DNA of 64,000 nt, taken from Eremophila alpestris peregrina (Eukaryota; Chordata; Aves; Passeriformes; Alaudidae). Each line of letters starts with the position of its first letter. The stretch's first letter is position 1. Location: NCBI GenBank assembly GCA_009792885.1, contig WMCF01000068.1, positions 145,551-209,550 of the forward strand. Direction: 5' to 3'. Made by a program: the position numbers and the translations under genes. Shown piece by piece: positions 47,626 through 61,191 of the stretch. The notes under the pieces are model-generated. The model worked only from the letters and a program-made list of their open reading frames with translations. It did not search any database and had not been told where the DNA came from.

Positions 47626-50600
47626 AAAGGGGTCACAGGTTACTAAGACAACCTTGCATTTGCCTGAGAAATTGTGCTGGGACACCAATTCCTATCATTC
47701 ACATACAGTCACAAAAGAATTAAGCAGAATGTCCTCGAGTATGAGGATTCTAGGCCTGACAGTTTGAAGGCCTCATTGAAACAGGTATAACATTGCACTG
47801 GCTTTTAAAAACTGCCCAAAATTTGACCCAAAAAAGGCCAGCCACCCAAAAGTACAGAATATCTTAAAGCTCACATCAGGCTTGTTCTAAACGAAGCCAA
47901 AAGCTTCTCTCACCCCCTCCAACTGCACCCAACAGTTTGTTATGACTCTGTGATAAGGATCAGTATCTACTGAGAGATAAGGCAGGACCACCACCAAATT
48001 GGGCCTTCAAAGCACACTGAGCTGCTTTATGCCGTGGTGTGAAAGGATGGGGCTGTCATGAAGGTGCCAGCTCCTGTCAGGAGGCTGCTCCTCCTATTTT
48101 TGCACCAGAGGAGCCTTTCCCTCCAGCCCCAGTAGCCATGGGCTGTTAATTGTGAGCTGAACAGCACAGGGAGCACAGGGAGCCCAGCTCTGGCACTCCT
48201 GGTGATCACCTGTGTCACCTGCACGGGCTCAGACATGGACTGACACACCTGGAGGGACCTGAACTGCAGCATCTCCACATACAGAGAGTTCCAATCAAGG
48301 CAATTTCTCATGCTCTGGAATATTTTGTTCTTCAAGTGCACAGACAGAATAAATATGGGCAAAACTTGCTTAGCAAACAGCACCCAAAAAAGTTTTCTGC
48401 CTCAGCAGCATGTGATCTGTGCAGATTACAGGAGCAATAACACCTCTGAAAACTAATTTCTTCACAAAAAATGAATCAGGTAGGATATGTACCAGTCCAG
48501 ATCCCCATTTATACCAGCCCAACCAGTCACCTAAACCAGGAGCACTGTGCACAGTGCAACAACCCTCTCCAAAATCAGAATCTCACCCCCAAGGAAATGA
48601 CTTAACAAAATTCCATACTGGCGCTAAAAAGGAAAGAAATCTCTAATTTTTTGTTATCAAAGTCATTGAATTTTAAAGTGTTTTTAGTCTCGGCTCCAGA
48701 TATGAGCAAAAATAACACTGCAGAATTTATGTGCACACATATGTGATATAGTCATTATGGATGCAATTACATACTATACACACAATTCAAATTTAAATAT
48801 ATTTCAGCAGGGATTCAGAATTTTCTTTGACAAACAGTGCATTAGTGCCAAGTGTAAATATTAAGGCTCTTTGTCTGTCTTTGCAACACACATCAATTAC
48901 CCTCTAAATGTTTTAGCTCTTTCAAATTAAAGGGGAAAATTATGAAATAAGACTTTCTGCTTTATACCAGAGTTACTAAATCCCTCCAGCCTTTCACACT
49001 CACCAAACCACAAAAGATGCCTGTGGCTGAGACTAGGAAAGAAATGTGCCCTCTCCATCTTTAATAGCAAAACCTTACCTTGATCTCAATTGAATCTCTG
49101 GGAAGGATTAAGCTTGGAATAGAGAAATCCAAAAGGCAAACATTTCTTTTAAATTCACAACTGGTAGCAAGATATAAATAGGCACTCAGACAAAAAAAAA
49201 AATAAAAAGGCTAGATTTAATTAAAAAAAAAAAAAAGAAGAAAATGCTGAAGTTTAACATAAACACTTGATAAAAAGTAGATATTTAAACCTACAAAAGA
49301 AGTTTAAAACCAAGCATCAACAACCTTTATCAATCTTATCACTGATAAATAATTTCATTGCTGTCTCACCAGCAGCAGTAGGCAGGATTAAACTAATTTC
49401 CAGATATATTTCCACTTCCCTGGCTGTGTTCTTGCACTTCCCATGCTCAGCCTTCTAAAGCCACAGGGAGAGTGCCCAGATGAGAACTAATCTTTGCTCA
49501 TCACATCTTTATCACAGGTGAGCCACATTAAAAGCTATATATTGGATTTTCAGCCTGCTAAACCAACAGTTTATAAATTTTTACTTTATAATCCAGACAA
49601 AAAACGTATCTCCATCCTTATCTAAGACACTACAAGGTCATATTTGAGGGCAGGTGAGAGGCTTGATCAAGAGAAAGAACCAGAGGGAGCTTCAAGCCTG
49701 TCACAGATCCTTCATGGATCAGAGGAAATTATCTGTGCTGCATGAGGAACAGCAACGTGCTTCTCTCACCTTGAGAGCAAGAAAGGAAAGGAGGAGCTTA
49801 AGCAGGAGATATTCTGTTTTCAATACCATCTACATCAAGCACAACAACTCTTCTCAAAGTACACAGGTGTTGGGATATTTCACACAAGTCACTGCTCTGT
49901 TAACACTTTTGAATCCAACAATTTTAAGGGATAAGCTTTCACTGAAGATATTTTCTCCACTTGATCTTTAGCTGATGTCCTTCATTTCAGCTTTGAACAG
50001 GGAGAACAACGTGCCCAGAGTGGCCTTGTCCCCAGTGCTGAGTGGTTTACACACAATTCCCCTCGGCTCTTTTACGAGCAATTCAGAATTCCTTGGGGTT
50101 TTCCTGCTGCTTTCACATCCCTGGTTCCACCAAGTCACAGCACAGCCTGCCCACCCTCTTGTCCCAGGCAGGAACTGGAACACATGGCTTGTGGTTGTGG
50201 TGAATTAGCGAGAGGGTGAAAAAAAAAAAAAGGAATAAACAGAAGGGACTTTTCCCATGTGCTTTACAAAAATGCAGATTTGTCCCTTATCCAGCTCATG
50301 CCACTCTCCTGCCAGCCCTTCCTGTGCTCACTTGCTGTGGGATTCAACTCCAGCCTCCCCCCACCACAAGTTTTATTTTTCACGGGTTCCCTGAATTTTG
50401 CAAGGCCAGATACTGATGATGTAAACTGGTGTCAATCCACTCTGGATTTTGAAACCAGCTCCAGATTGCTTCTAAAATATGTATTTAAATGCGTGAGGAA
50501 TTCCCTGCTCGTAATGTATATAGCCTCAAGCCATAATTATTGTCTCTACTTGCATAAGAACATTTACATAGCTATGCAATAAGAAATATCTTTGCAGACT

Positions 50601-53598
50601 GAATTTCACTTTACATAAATATATTGCAAATGAGGCCCAGAGATAACAGAGCATTGTAAATTCTTCAAATGCAGCATTCTTCAAAGGTGAGAGATTCCCA
50701 CTAAAATGCAGGATTTCCTGAAGTGTTTTATAAGAAAAAAAAAAGTCTGTGTTGTATTTTTAAACGACATCCTCCTCACTTCCATTCATGTGCCAGTGCA
50801 AGAGCCATTAGAAGGTTTTTATGTGGTGTGGCTGTGAGTTGCTCCATAATTATGAACAGAATACCTCTGGAAACCCCTTTCCCTCCCTTTCCACAGGTCT
50901 GAGGAGTGTGACAGAGCTGACAAATCTCAGCAACACGCTGTGAGGAAGCACAGCCCCTCAGCCACCCTTCATCCTTTGGGAACACAGCCCGTGGTTTGCA
51001 CGGTCCGAGAAACCATTTCAGCATCATCCAAAATTACAGTCATCAAGAGCTGCATTTCAGCAGAGCAGACCCAAAAGTCTGTACAACTAATTTTCCCACA
51101 GTCCACAAACCCAAAGCTTCAATCCTAGTCTCACCCTCAGCTTTTGTGCAGCTGATGAACATTTGTAAGCAGCTGATCTGTCAAAGGATGGGGACTCGGC
51201 TCTTCCTCGGCGTGATGTTAAGGAGGTGGAACAAACCACGAGCTGCCCAAAGCTCCCCAGAACACGTTGGGGAAGTCACTGAACTTGTAAATAAAGGGCC
51301 TGGCCCTTTACAACCACTCTGGCACTGCTGGTCCCTTGGATGCCCAAGCCTGCATGTTCTCAGAATTCTCCTCCAGGCAAAGTATGAGATCAGGCTCTGG
51401 GCCTCCATCCAAGAGCAAACCCGTGGAAATAATTCCCCTCGTTCACTGCAGCTAGCATGGGAAACCAAATTCCTCTGAATGCACCTGAAGTATATCCACA
51501 GTCAAGTACTTAATCTCCTCCTGAAACCCAGAGGTGTCTGCTTTTTCATATTCTGTGCATTTCCCGTAACATCACAAGAGCCACTCTCCATCCAAGACGT
51601 GACTTAAAGCAGATGATAATTGTTGGCAGTGAAAACAAGCATTATGGTCATGCCCAAAATTCATGCCTGCTATGCCAAGCATTACATACAATTAATTTGT
51701 GATGTGTAATTTGTCCCAAAGACTTTATCATGTCTTCCCCCTCAACTGCCCTTCAGCTGAAAACGGGATTTGTTGACAGGTTTATAATGCACAAAGCCTG
51801 GCCCAAATATAGACCAGCCACATACTACAGAGACTGCCCTCAGACTGCACCAATTATCACAAAATTATGCTTAATAGACCACAAAATGTAATTTATGGGG
51901 AAAACAATGAAAAAAAAAATTGGGTTTGATAAGCTGTAACTTATGGAATTGTTGCATGAGTTCAGATGGGCAGCTTCTCACACATCACACCAATGTGCAC
52001 TTGCCACAGCCACCAAGAAATAAAAAAGGTAAAAAAAAATAGCTAAAAACAATGAAAAGCTGATGATAGAAATATGGAGGCTTCTAAAAATGAGGCCATG
52101 GTGTTTAATTTATTGCTGGGATCCAACAATTGGACACTTGTCTCTGCCTGGAGGTGTGACCATGTCAGCAAGGCTCCAAAAGGACTCCAATCTCTCTCGG
52201 TTGGCACCTGAGTGTCACAATCCAGTGACAAACATGAGATTTTGGTATGGCTTTTGGACCTCATGTCTTGAAGTTTAATCCAGACAATAATTGAAGCAGA
52301 ACAAAAAAAAAAGGTCTGAGCACATCTGAAGCCTAAATTCTGGAAATGGCACAAAAAATGATCAGGGAAATTGTCCCTCCTTACCTGTAAACATGCTGCT
52401 TTACTTTTGTGAAATATGTGATTAGCCTGTGCAACAATATGTGTAAAAACAGAATTTTAAAAGGAATAAGACAGGCAAAAATTGGGGAAATTTCCTTTAA
52501 GAAAAGAAACTTTTTTCTCTCTGAGAGTTAGATTTTATCTGCAATTGGCACATGCATTTATAATACCCTTTTTTAACTTTATCCTTTTCATTGCAGCAGG
52601 AAATACAAGCCAGGTCAAGGAAATATATATGCAGTGAGTTAAAAAGTGATCTAAGAATATTATCCTAAAATTCAAATTGAAATATTTTCAAAACTGATAT
52701 TGAAAGGCTGTTCCTGACTTTTTTTTTTTCTTTTGCCCTCCCAAATTTCAACTACAGGCTGCAATAAAAACCAGAAAATGTGCTGAGGAATTAAGGATCT
52801 CCCATCCAGGCACAAATTAAGGTACTTACAGGTACATGGACACCTTCAGATGCCTCATGAATGAGACAGTGAAATTGCTACTGGCTCCAAACCCAGTGAT
52901 TTATGGTCATAGGAAGCTATACAATATGCAGTTTGGAAATGATTGATAAAGCTTCAGTCTGACTGAACACATACAGTAGATAGATTAAGTGTCTGGCTTA
53001 TCTGTCTGGTGCTGGGTGTTCATCAGTCAACCTCACTAACAAGCTGAAAGTCAGGATTGTGGTCAGCAAGTTCATATTCATCTGAAAATATGGGGTCTGC
53101 AGCGAGCTCTCTCACACAAAGGCTGCACACTGAACCTGTTTAATGCCTGCTTACCCCTGCTAATGCTCTGGGAAAGGAAAAAACTGCAGACTTGAGAAGC
53201 AACTCCACCCCTTGCATTGACTTTCTCCCCCCTTCATTACTTTTTAACATCACTTTAAGTAACAACTGATGAAACCCATTAACAAACTCATTTTACGGTG
53301 CCAGAAATCTCAATAGCTCATAAAATTGTGTTATGAACCACGTTAAATTTTGCTCGAGTCAAATGCGATTTAAAATAGCTTTTTATCCAAACACTGGGTC
53401 TCTGTGTGTGCCTCTCAGCCTGGTACACAAAACAGCTTCAAAGCAAAGGCCCAGCTCATAAAGGTGGAGTGGGGTAAAGAAATGTGTGGTGTGGAGGATG
53501 TAGGTCCAAACTCTCAGGGATGTAAATCAGTGCAATGCCACAGCCCTCACCAAATCCCAGCTTCCAAGATGTTGAGGGGAATGTCTCTAGAATCAATT
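47626..53598. other. Unique noncoding DNA, possible conserved segments
   Basis: No gene is supported. A-runs occur at about 49190-49240 and 50220-50232. Segments around 48660-48960, 51640-51900 and 53240-53395 are AT-rich without simple repetition and hold many TAAT/ATTA cores, as developmental enhancers often do. This is texture only, not evidence of conservation. Confidence 0.4.
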
Positions 53599-54398
53599 NN
53601 NNNNNNNNNNNNNNNNNNNNNNNNNNNNNNNNNNNNNNNNNNNNNNNNNNNNNNNNNNNNNNNNNNNNNNNNNNNNNNNNNNNNNNNNNNNNNNNNNNNN
53701 NNNNNNNNNNNNNNNNNNNNNNNNNNNNNNNNNNNNNNNNNNNNNNNNNNNNNNNNNNNNNNNNNNNNNNNNNNNNNNNNNNNNNNNNNNNNNNNNNNNN
53801 NNNNNNNNNNNNNNNNNNNNNNNNNNNNNNNNNNNNNNNNNNNNNNNNNNNNNNNNNNNNNNNNNNNNNNNNNNNNNNNNNNNNNNNNNNNNNNNNNNNN
53901 NNNNNNNNNNNNNNNNNNNNNNNNNNNNNNNNNNNNNNNNNNNNNNNNNNNNNNNNNNNNNNNNNNNNNNNNNNNNNNNNNNNNNNNNNNNNNNNNNNNN
54001 NNNNNNNNNNNNNNNNNNNNNNNNNNNNNNNNNNNNNNNNNNNNNNNNNNNNNNNNNNNNNNNNNNNNNNNNNNNNNNNNNNNNNNNNNNNNNNNNNNNN
54101 NNNNNNNNNNNNNNNNNNNNNNNNNNNNNNNNNNNNNNNNNNNNNNNNNNNNNNNNNNNNNNNNNNNNNNNNNNNNNNNNNNNNNNNNNNNNNNNNNNNN
54201 NNNNNNNNNNNNNNNNNNNNNNNNNNNNNNNNNNNNNNNNNNNNNNNNNNNNNNNNNNNNNNNNNNNNNNNNNNNNNNNNNNNNNNNNNNNNNNNNNNNN
54301 NNNNNNNNNNNNNNNNNNNNNNNNNNNNNNNNNNNNNNNNNNNNNNNNNNNNNNNNNNNNNNNNNNNNNNNNNNNNNNNNNNNNNNNNNNNNNNNNNN
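53599..54398. other. Assembly gap (800 N)
   Basis: Exactly 800 undetermined bases lie between unique flanks. Translations of 296-375 codons across it are artefacts. Confidence 0.99.
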
Positions 54399-57300
54399 TT
54401 TTGTGCTCTGGGTCACGCCGTCACTCAGATGCAGCATTCAGGAAGCACATTTCATTAGGCCAAATAAAGCTTCAATCATGTGTAAAATTTCCAGCTTGAA
54501 TAGGCAGCCATCATATCATTCATCAGTCTAGATGTATTTAATGGGTGTAATTTCTTCCTCATATTTCTGTGTTGATTGTTTCATTTCCATTACAGAAAAT
54601 CTTTCAAGGTTGCTCTTTTTTTTTTTGTTTTTTGCTGTTCTTTGGGTCAGGATAAATAACACTTTCTAAGTTGCATCCCAAAAATACATCCCTTTTTCTG
54701 TTTGTTAAAAAAATTAGGGTGATGGAGATAAATGTAAACCAAGACAGAGAGAAACAACAAACCCAAATGATAACACACACCTTCCTTGCCAGGACTCAGA
54801 TGGTTTCACCCATCCTTGCCTGTCTTGCCATAAATAATTATGCTTAATCAAAAACAAATTGAGCAGCCTTGTTCAGACACAGCAGCCCCCTGTGGATGCT
54901 GACACTGTTTCTACAGATGAAAGGGATTTTGTTTAACACGTGACTTTACAGCAAAACACAAGAGCCCATCTCCATCCCCTGCTTCCCCCTTTCCCCCTTT
55001 TTCACCTCAACACACACACATAGGCAAGTGTTAAAATAAAACCTTTTGCCTTTCAAATTTCAAATGGAAAGGGTGAATTAATTCAGGGAAGATTTGCAAA
55101 CTCATCAAGAAAAAAAACCAAAGCAGAAAAATGTACCTTTCCAGCACCAAACATTAGTCTTCTAGCTTAATCTGGAACAGAAAATATTCTCTCCTAGACA
55201 CTTAATTTGGATGCACAGTTGCTTTGCTTATGAGAGGCAAAATTATGACAGTTCTGGGCTCCACACATAGCCAAGGTTTCTATAACTTTGTAGTTTTCTA
55301 TCTGTAGTTTTCTACTTCCCACCACCACCACACTTCTAATTTTTTTTCACTGTTTATTCCTTTCTATGCCTCCACAGAAGACAGAAAGGCAAAAAAAAAA
55401 ATCATATTAGGATTGGACTAGACAGCCAGGCTAAGCCTGCTCTGCCCAGCCTAAACCTTTCCCAGTTCTTCTCCTTTGATCTCCCCTCCTCTTTATGGAC
55501 ATTTCAACCATGGCCCAGCCCCAAACCTGCAGTGGGATCTGTTCTGCTCCACGAGGCTCAGCACAAACAACAATTTCCATTTCAGAACCCCCAAACCCAA
55601 AACCCCAGGGTCCCAAACCCTCATCTTGATAAGCAGCACAACCAAGCTGTGGGACAAAACCACAAAAAGCTTTGCACTTACCTTTTCTGATTTGTGAATC
55701 TATTTCAGACTCCCGGATAAAGCAAAGAGGATGGGGTAGAAGATTGATCCATCAGCCTGTTGCAGCTCCAACCAGAGCAGTTTCCCAGGTAGTGATTCAA
55801 AGCCCATGGAGTGGAGTCCTGAAAAAAAAATCAAGCAGTAAAAATAGAGATTTAGAAATATTTCTTTTTGATCACAACTTTCGATGAAGACAAGTTATTT
55901 TGGATAGCACAATCATTTTTGAGGGTTGGAACAAGACAGCCTCAAGAGGCCTCGGTTCTCTCCTGATGGCTGAGACAGAACTGACAGGTTTAGTTCTGAA
56001 AAGAAAAACCACAGAGCCAAGGCTGCTACTTGGCTGCAAAATCCAGAATTAGTTCCCTTACAGATGCTTGAGACCTGAAGGAGAATAAAAAGTCCCATGG
56101 AAAACCCTAAGGACCATTATTCCAGCCAAGGCAGCTGAGTGCATTTCAGATAATTTGCGATAACACATCTACTCATCACTTTGATACACAACCTAATTTT
56201 CATTCAATATTCTGCTGGCGGATGCTGAATTGGAGAACTTTGTCCAACACCCAGAAGGAAAGAGAAAAGCCAGAACCTTCTCCAAGGGCCATGGGGAGAC
56301 TGGAACCACTTTTCAGCTCCACCAGCATTTTCCCACGTGACCTCCTGCCAATTTTTAATTTTGTCTGACCAAGAAGGCTGAAACATGTTTTTAAAACCTA
56401 ATGAACTTCATAAGCCAGTGCTTCTGTGGCATAACTCCCATTAAAAAGGAAAATAAAAAAATTTTTAAAAACCCAAGAATGCCTGGGAACGTTTTTAGCG
56501 CAAGAATTTTGAAATTGTCTTTTTCTCTCTTTTGTGGCAAAGTGACAGTAGGTATAAAACTTTCCTCATCCATAATGTGTGGCATAGGATTGATTTTCAA
56601 TTAATCCACTTCACACTCTATTTCTTTGATAAGAGTTCTTAATGTGAAATCTCTGCATTTCATAGGAGTTATCATAACACTGTCATGGATAAAGAAGAAG
56701 AGGTGGAAGCCTAAATCCCCTAAATCCATGAGAGGGTCACCCTTCAGCTTTGTGGGTGTGACTGGAGCATTTAAAACCCAGCTCACCTACAGCCTGAGAG
56801 GTACACAGGATTCCATAGTATGGAATATTCAGAGTCCAAACCATCACACACTTTGAAGCATGGAGGTTTTTCCCTGTGTTTCCATTGTTTTTAGTGTCCA
56901 TGAAGGCATCTGGAAATTCCCAGCCAGATTTCACTCTGCAGCTAAGCCATGGCAGAGGACTGGGGAGTCAGGACTGGGACATGATCTTGGCATTATATGG
57001 ACATTCCAGAAGGGAATGCACAGGGCTAGAGAATTTGCTTCTCAAACTTGCTCAAAAAGAGCTGCCACCCTCCTTAACTCAGCACGTATTCATATTTTTA
57101 TTCCCATCAGCATGTTTTTTTTAAGCATTTGCAGGCTCTGCTCACATCTGAGATTCTGCTGCCTTTGGACAACTACACAGAATCAGGAACTGAATTTAGA
57201 GCTCCAACTTTCCAGCTTGGGCCTATCAGAGAGAAGCTGAAGTCTTTTCAGGTCAATGTCTGCAGAGCACACAGCCATTTCCCAAAGGCCAGCAGGAACG

Positions 57301-58327
57301 TTGTCATTTGCTTCAGCAGGCACAAGACCAAAATCCAGCCATGGCCATGGATGCATTTCCCAAAAACGTCCTACCCGATAAAAATACTTGCACTCTCTGA
57401 GGGGAGTCAGGAATGAGAAAGTCACAGAAGAGTTCATAAACACAGCCCCAACAAAAAAAAAAAAGAGCTCTGCCTCAGACCCAGCTTCAAATCCCCAGCT
57501 CATCTGTTTCTCTCATTATGGCAGACACAGAGCAGTTTGTCAGGAGCTGGAAGGGTTAATGCAAGGCTGGGAGTTATTTACAGTTAATAGCAGTGGAAAA
57601 ATTGCAGAGCAGCTTGGTCCAGCATCTAATCACAAAAATAGTTTCTTGTAAAGAGACTGGAGGGCAGAGGCTCTGCGAGTTCTTCACGTACTTTACGCTT
57701 TTTCCTCAAGAAATGACAGTAAACCCAATATTCTGGGATAAAGTTTTCCATGGCTTTCTGGTGACCTTGACAAAAAGGAAGTCAACAACTGGCAATTACA
57801 AGGAGAGAAAAAGAAAAGTTGGCCCAACCTGTCCTCATTTCATCAGCTGGGGTATTTCCAGTTTTTTGACCAGCATGTTTAGGCAGAAATAATTCTGGGT
57901 AATTTTAAGCATGGAAAGACACTGAGGAGAGAATAGTGTACAGTTAGATTAATTTATTGGTTTGAAACCTGATGGTCATATTCAAAACCAAACCCATGAG
58001 CTAAGTCTCTTGGCTTTGAGGTACAAGAAAACCCCTCAAAATTCAAGTCAGCAGTTGCAGTAAAAGTTTTGTTGAACCATTGATGCTACTTTTAAGTATT
58101 TGAGAAGTTCTTGCCTTTGGTTAAAAAAAAAAAAAAGTAATTTCACCTTCACTGAAAGACAATCCAAAAAACAGGTGACCTTAAGAACCCTGGTTGAGAA
58201 TCACATTCCTGCAGTGCCTAAAGCTTCATCTGCAGCATGAGTTTAAAAGGATCTGAGTGTGCTCAGCAGAATCAATTCAGAGCATGCTGCTATTTCAGTG
58301 CATATTAGACCCAGCACTAAATCAAAT
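54399..58327. other. Unique noncoding DNA with one possible exon
   Basis: No gene is supported. Short A- and T-runs occur near 54618, 55391, 57449 and 58120. Frames up to about 126 codons have no domain. The only splice-bounded open stretch noticed is at 55709-55788. Confidence 0.5.
55709..55788 (+). other. Possible 80-bp internal exon
   Basis: A pyrimidine-rich stretch ends in ATTTCAG (to 55708), and CCCAG|GTAGTG follows at 55788/55789, so both splice sites are reasonable. After two bases completing a codon the frame reads SRIKQRGWGRRLIHQPVAAP and stays open to the donor; the other two frames stop. The length of 80 bases is in the normal exon range. No protein was recognised, and such patterns also occur by chance in 64 kb. 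Confidence 0.2.
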
Positions 58328-58443
58328 CTTTAAAGGTATTTATTTCCCGTTGAAATCACATCTTTAAGGGTATTTATGTATCTATTTCCCATTGAAATCA
58401 CACCTTTAAGGGTATTTCTGTATCAGTTTTCCACTGAAATCAA
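58328..58443 (+). repeat. Three-copy minisatellite, ~42-bp unit
   Basis: Copies begin with CTTTAA(A/G)GG at 58328, 58362 and 58404. Each contains TATTT, a TTCC(C/A) segment and TGAAATCA. The first copy is 34 bases because it lacks the 8-base TGTATCTA-like segment of the others. Confidence 0.85.
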
Positions 58444-58850
58444 GGGTTCAGGCATTTATCTTTTACAGCAAACCAGAGCAAGACACAAGAGGAAAAGCCT
58501 AACTCAAAGAAGTTTCTAGAAATGCTTTTATCTAGCAGCCAATGCCACTCTTGGAGATCCCTGACCTTTATTTCTTTCAGATTAAAATACTCACAGCTTG
58601 AAGCAGAGGGCAGCAAAGTGAGCAGAGGGCCATCATCCCTCACCTGGGATGAGTGCATCTGCTGCTGCAGCATTCCTGGACAGTGAGAGAAACAGGAACC
58701 TCTCTGACCTGACAGCAGCAGGTACAGCACCACCAGGGAGAATATCAGATGTAAGTAATAACTCAAAGCATCTCTTCTGTTGAAATCTCTGTCTCTCAGT
58801 TTGCACAGTGCCTTTGTTTTGTCTGACACCTCTGGCTCATCATCATCATG
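58444..58850. other. Noncoding DNA upstream of CR1
   Basis: On the minus strand a frame of 244 codons runs from 59174 to 58440. Its first half is antisense CR1, which explains much of the openness. The rest is unrecognised, with one hydrophobic stretch near SLVVLYLLLSG. No gene is called. Confidence 0.45.
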
Positions 58851-59087
58851 AGGTGGCAGGGCAAGGGGGAACAGCTCTAAACTGGCAGAGGGCAGGGTTG
58901 AATTCGGTATTAGGAAGAAATTCTGGCACTGGAACAGCCCAGAGAAGCTGTGGGTGGAAGTGGAACACTGCCCCATCCCTGGAGGAGTTCCAGTCCATGG
59001 ATGAAGCTTTGAGCCACCTGGCCTGGAGGAAGGTGAATTTGGAACCATGAGGTGTTCAAGGTCCCTTCCAACCCAAACCATTCCACA
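58851..59087 (+). mobile_element. CR1 LINE 3' end (truncated)
   Basis: The element starts near GGTGGCAGGGCAAGGGGGAA and includes TATTAGGAAGAAATTC, CTGGAACAGCCCAGAGAAGC, GCCCCATCCCTGGA and a terminal GGTCCCTTCCAACCCAAACC, all in the order of the avian CR1 3' region. It ends at 59087 without the usual ATTCTATGA repeats and runs into an A-rich AAAAGGCAAAAC repeat. It is severely 5'-truncated and internally shortened relative to the consensus. It is in the opposite orientation to the copy at 30.3 kb. Confidence 0.92.
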
Positions 59088-61191
59088 AAAAGCCAAAAGG
59101 CAAAACAAAAAGGCAAAACACAGCTCAGGTCCAAAGAGCAGTGCGGTTTGCTGACATGGAGACAAGATCTCCACTTGTGCCCAGTGGTTGACAGAAATGC
59201 TGTGGAGCTCCCACGTTTTGACAGTTCCAAAACATCCATGTAATTAAACAAACACAGGGTTTTCTGCCCTCCCCTTCTTCTGATTGTTTTCATTTCCCTT
59301 GTTATCAAACAGTTTGGAGGAAGTTGGTTCATGAAAGAGGACTAGGCTAGGCCCTCCTCTGCAAAATTCCCACTGGTCTGACTTCAAGGCTAATAAAAAT
59401 GCTTTATTGTTTCTTCTGCTGATCCTCCTCACTGGTCAGCAACCCCCCAGGGCACAGTTAGTGCAACAAATCCAGCTTGGAGTGCCTGGTGTCTCATGCA
59501 CAGAAACTCCAGTCAGGAATGAGTTTCCTGTTTCAAAAGAATGAGCCTGTCAAAGAGCTGCTCCCTTTTTATTTATTTTTTTTTTAATTTTTAATTTCTC
59601 ACCTGTTCTTATCTTTGTTTAGAGAGAGAGCTCACAATGATGATGCTTATTTTTCCACTATACAAGTGTCCAAAATAAGAATTTCATGATATATAGAAAG
59701 AAATAGACAGTTGGTTCCCCACCACAATTTCTTACCTCTGCCTGCACACAAAGCATCACCTCTTAATTTTTTTTTCTGCATGGTTCAGAGGGAGGTGTAC
59801 ACATGATTATAATCTACTTATTCCACATGGATTTATTACAGAAAAAAAATGCTTTAAAAAGCAGCAAAAGGAGACTGAAGCAAAAAAGAGTAAAAATAAA
59901 TATAATTTGATGTATTTGGCTTTTATCACCTTTAGCTATTTTACAAGCATCATGAGAATATGGATTTAAATCTGCCATTAGTGCAAAACATGAGATTGAG
60001 GGCTGATGTAGAAGGAAACAGAGTCCAGTTTCATCCTTATAAAGCAGCATTCCCTCAAATGAGGAAAAGAGCACAGAATAAAGACAGACTTCTCTGCTGA
60101 AACCATCAGTCTCCTATGCCACAGGCAGCCTTTTTTATTTCCCTGACTTCAGGTGGAGCAAGGAAACTCTGAGATGAGTTCAGTGAGAGTGTTCTCACTA
60201 ACTCCAGAGGGGTTTGGAACACACTCAGTATAAATAAGGATGGCAGAATGGCAGAAAAAACAAATGTACTATTTAAAGCTAGGGAAAAAATCCACTGTGG
60301 TTCAATAGAGCTGAAAAAAAAAATCAAACCCATGCTTCTGAAACAGGCTAAGAGAAATTTTGATCTTATCTGTAATTTTACCTAGAATGTTTTTTCATAT
60401 TTCTCAAAATTCTATACAGCCTACTAAAACTCTAGAAATGTGGGAACAAGAAGCAATGACCATCTTTCTTCTTTCAGGATTCTCAACATAATCCTGGTCT
60501 GATTGAAGCTTTACATTGATTTCTATGAAAACCAGAATTTCAACCCCTGAGAAGAAACTGCAACCCTCACTTAAGAGAGAAAAAAAAAATCTGTCAAAAA
60601 ACTGGCACGAAAACGTAACTAAACAAAGCACACAAGGGATTTCAAATGAGATTAGAAGCATTGTTTTGACCCTGTGGCTTTCAGAGGGGTGTGAGAAAAA
60701 CACAGTAAAGAGCACAAGAGGCCTTTGCAAAGTGGGCAGCCGAGACAGACAATTTAAAGGAATTGGAAAAGAAAGTCTAAACGGAAATGGAGTGAAAGGA
60801 AAATACAACTCCATCTAGGCTGAAAGGAATGAAGACCAATAATCATCGGGATTCAGTTTTGTTTCTGTGGTAGGTGCTCTAAAAAAATCCATGCTGGAGG
60901 AGCAGACAGAAAGGTCACGGAAGTCAGAATTATTATATGAGAAAGGAAGTGAGGAACAATGGGCTCAGAGAAGTCGTGACAGCAGAAGGATTGGTGGTCT
61001 TCACTGGGGAAGAATGGGTGGCCTTCACTGATGGGCTCCTTCTGCAGAGATGAATTACTGTGTGCAATATCTGCACGGACCAGAAGGGCACTGCTCACAG
61101 ACTGGCTGAGTGATTTGCTGTGGATAAACTATCCAAGTATTCCTGCCTGATTTTGGTTTTTGGACAAGTCTGGAGTGCTGCTGTAACATCT
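59088..61191. other. Unique noncoding DNA
   Basis: No gene is supported. T-rich tracts lie at about 59566-59600 and 59766-59774, and A-rich runs near 60313 and 60580. Frames reach 136 codons on the minus strand because of T-rich composition. Confidence 0.5.

Noticed and set aside
53404..54531. Frames of 296-375 codons near 54 kb
   Set aside because: They are open only because 800 undetermined bases cannot contain stops.
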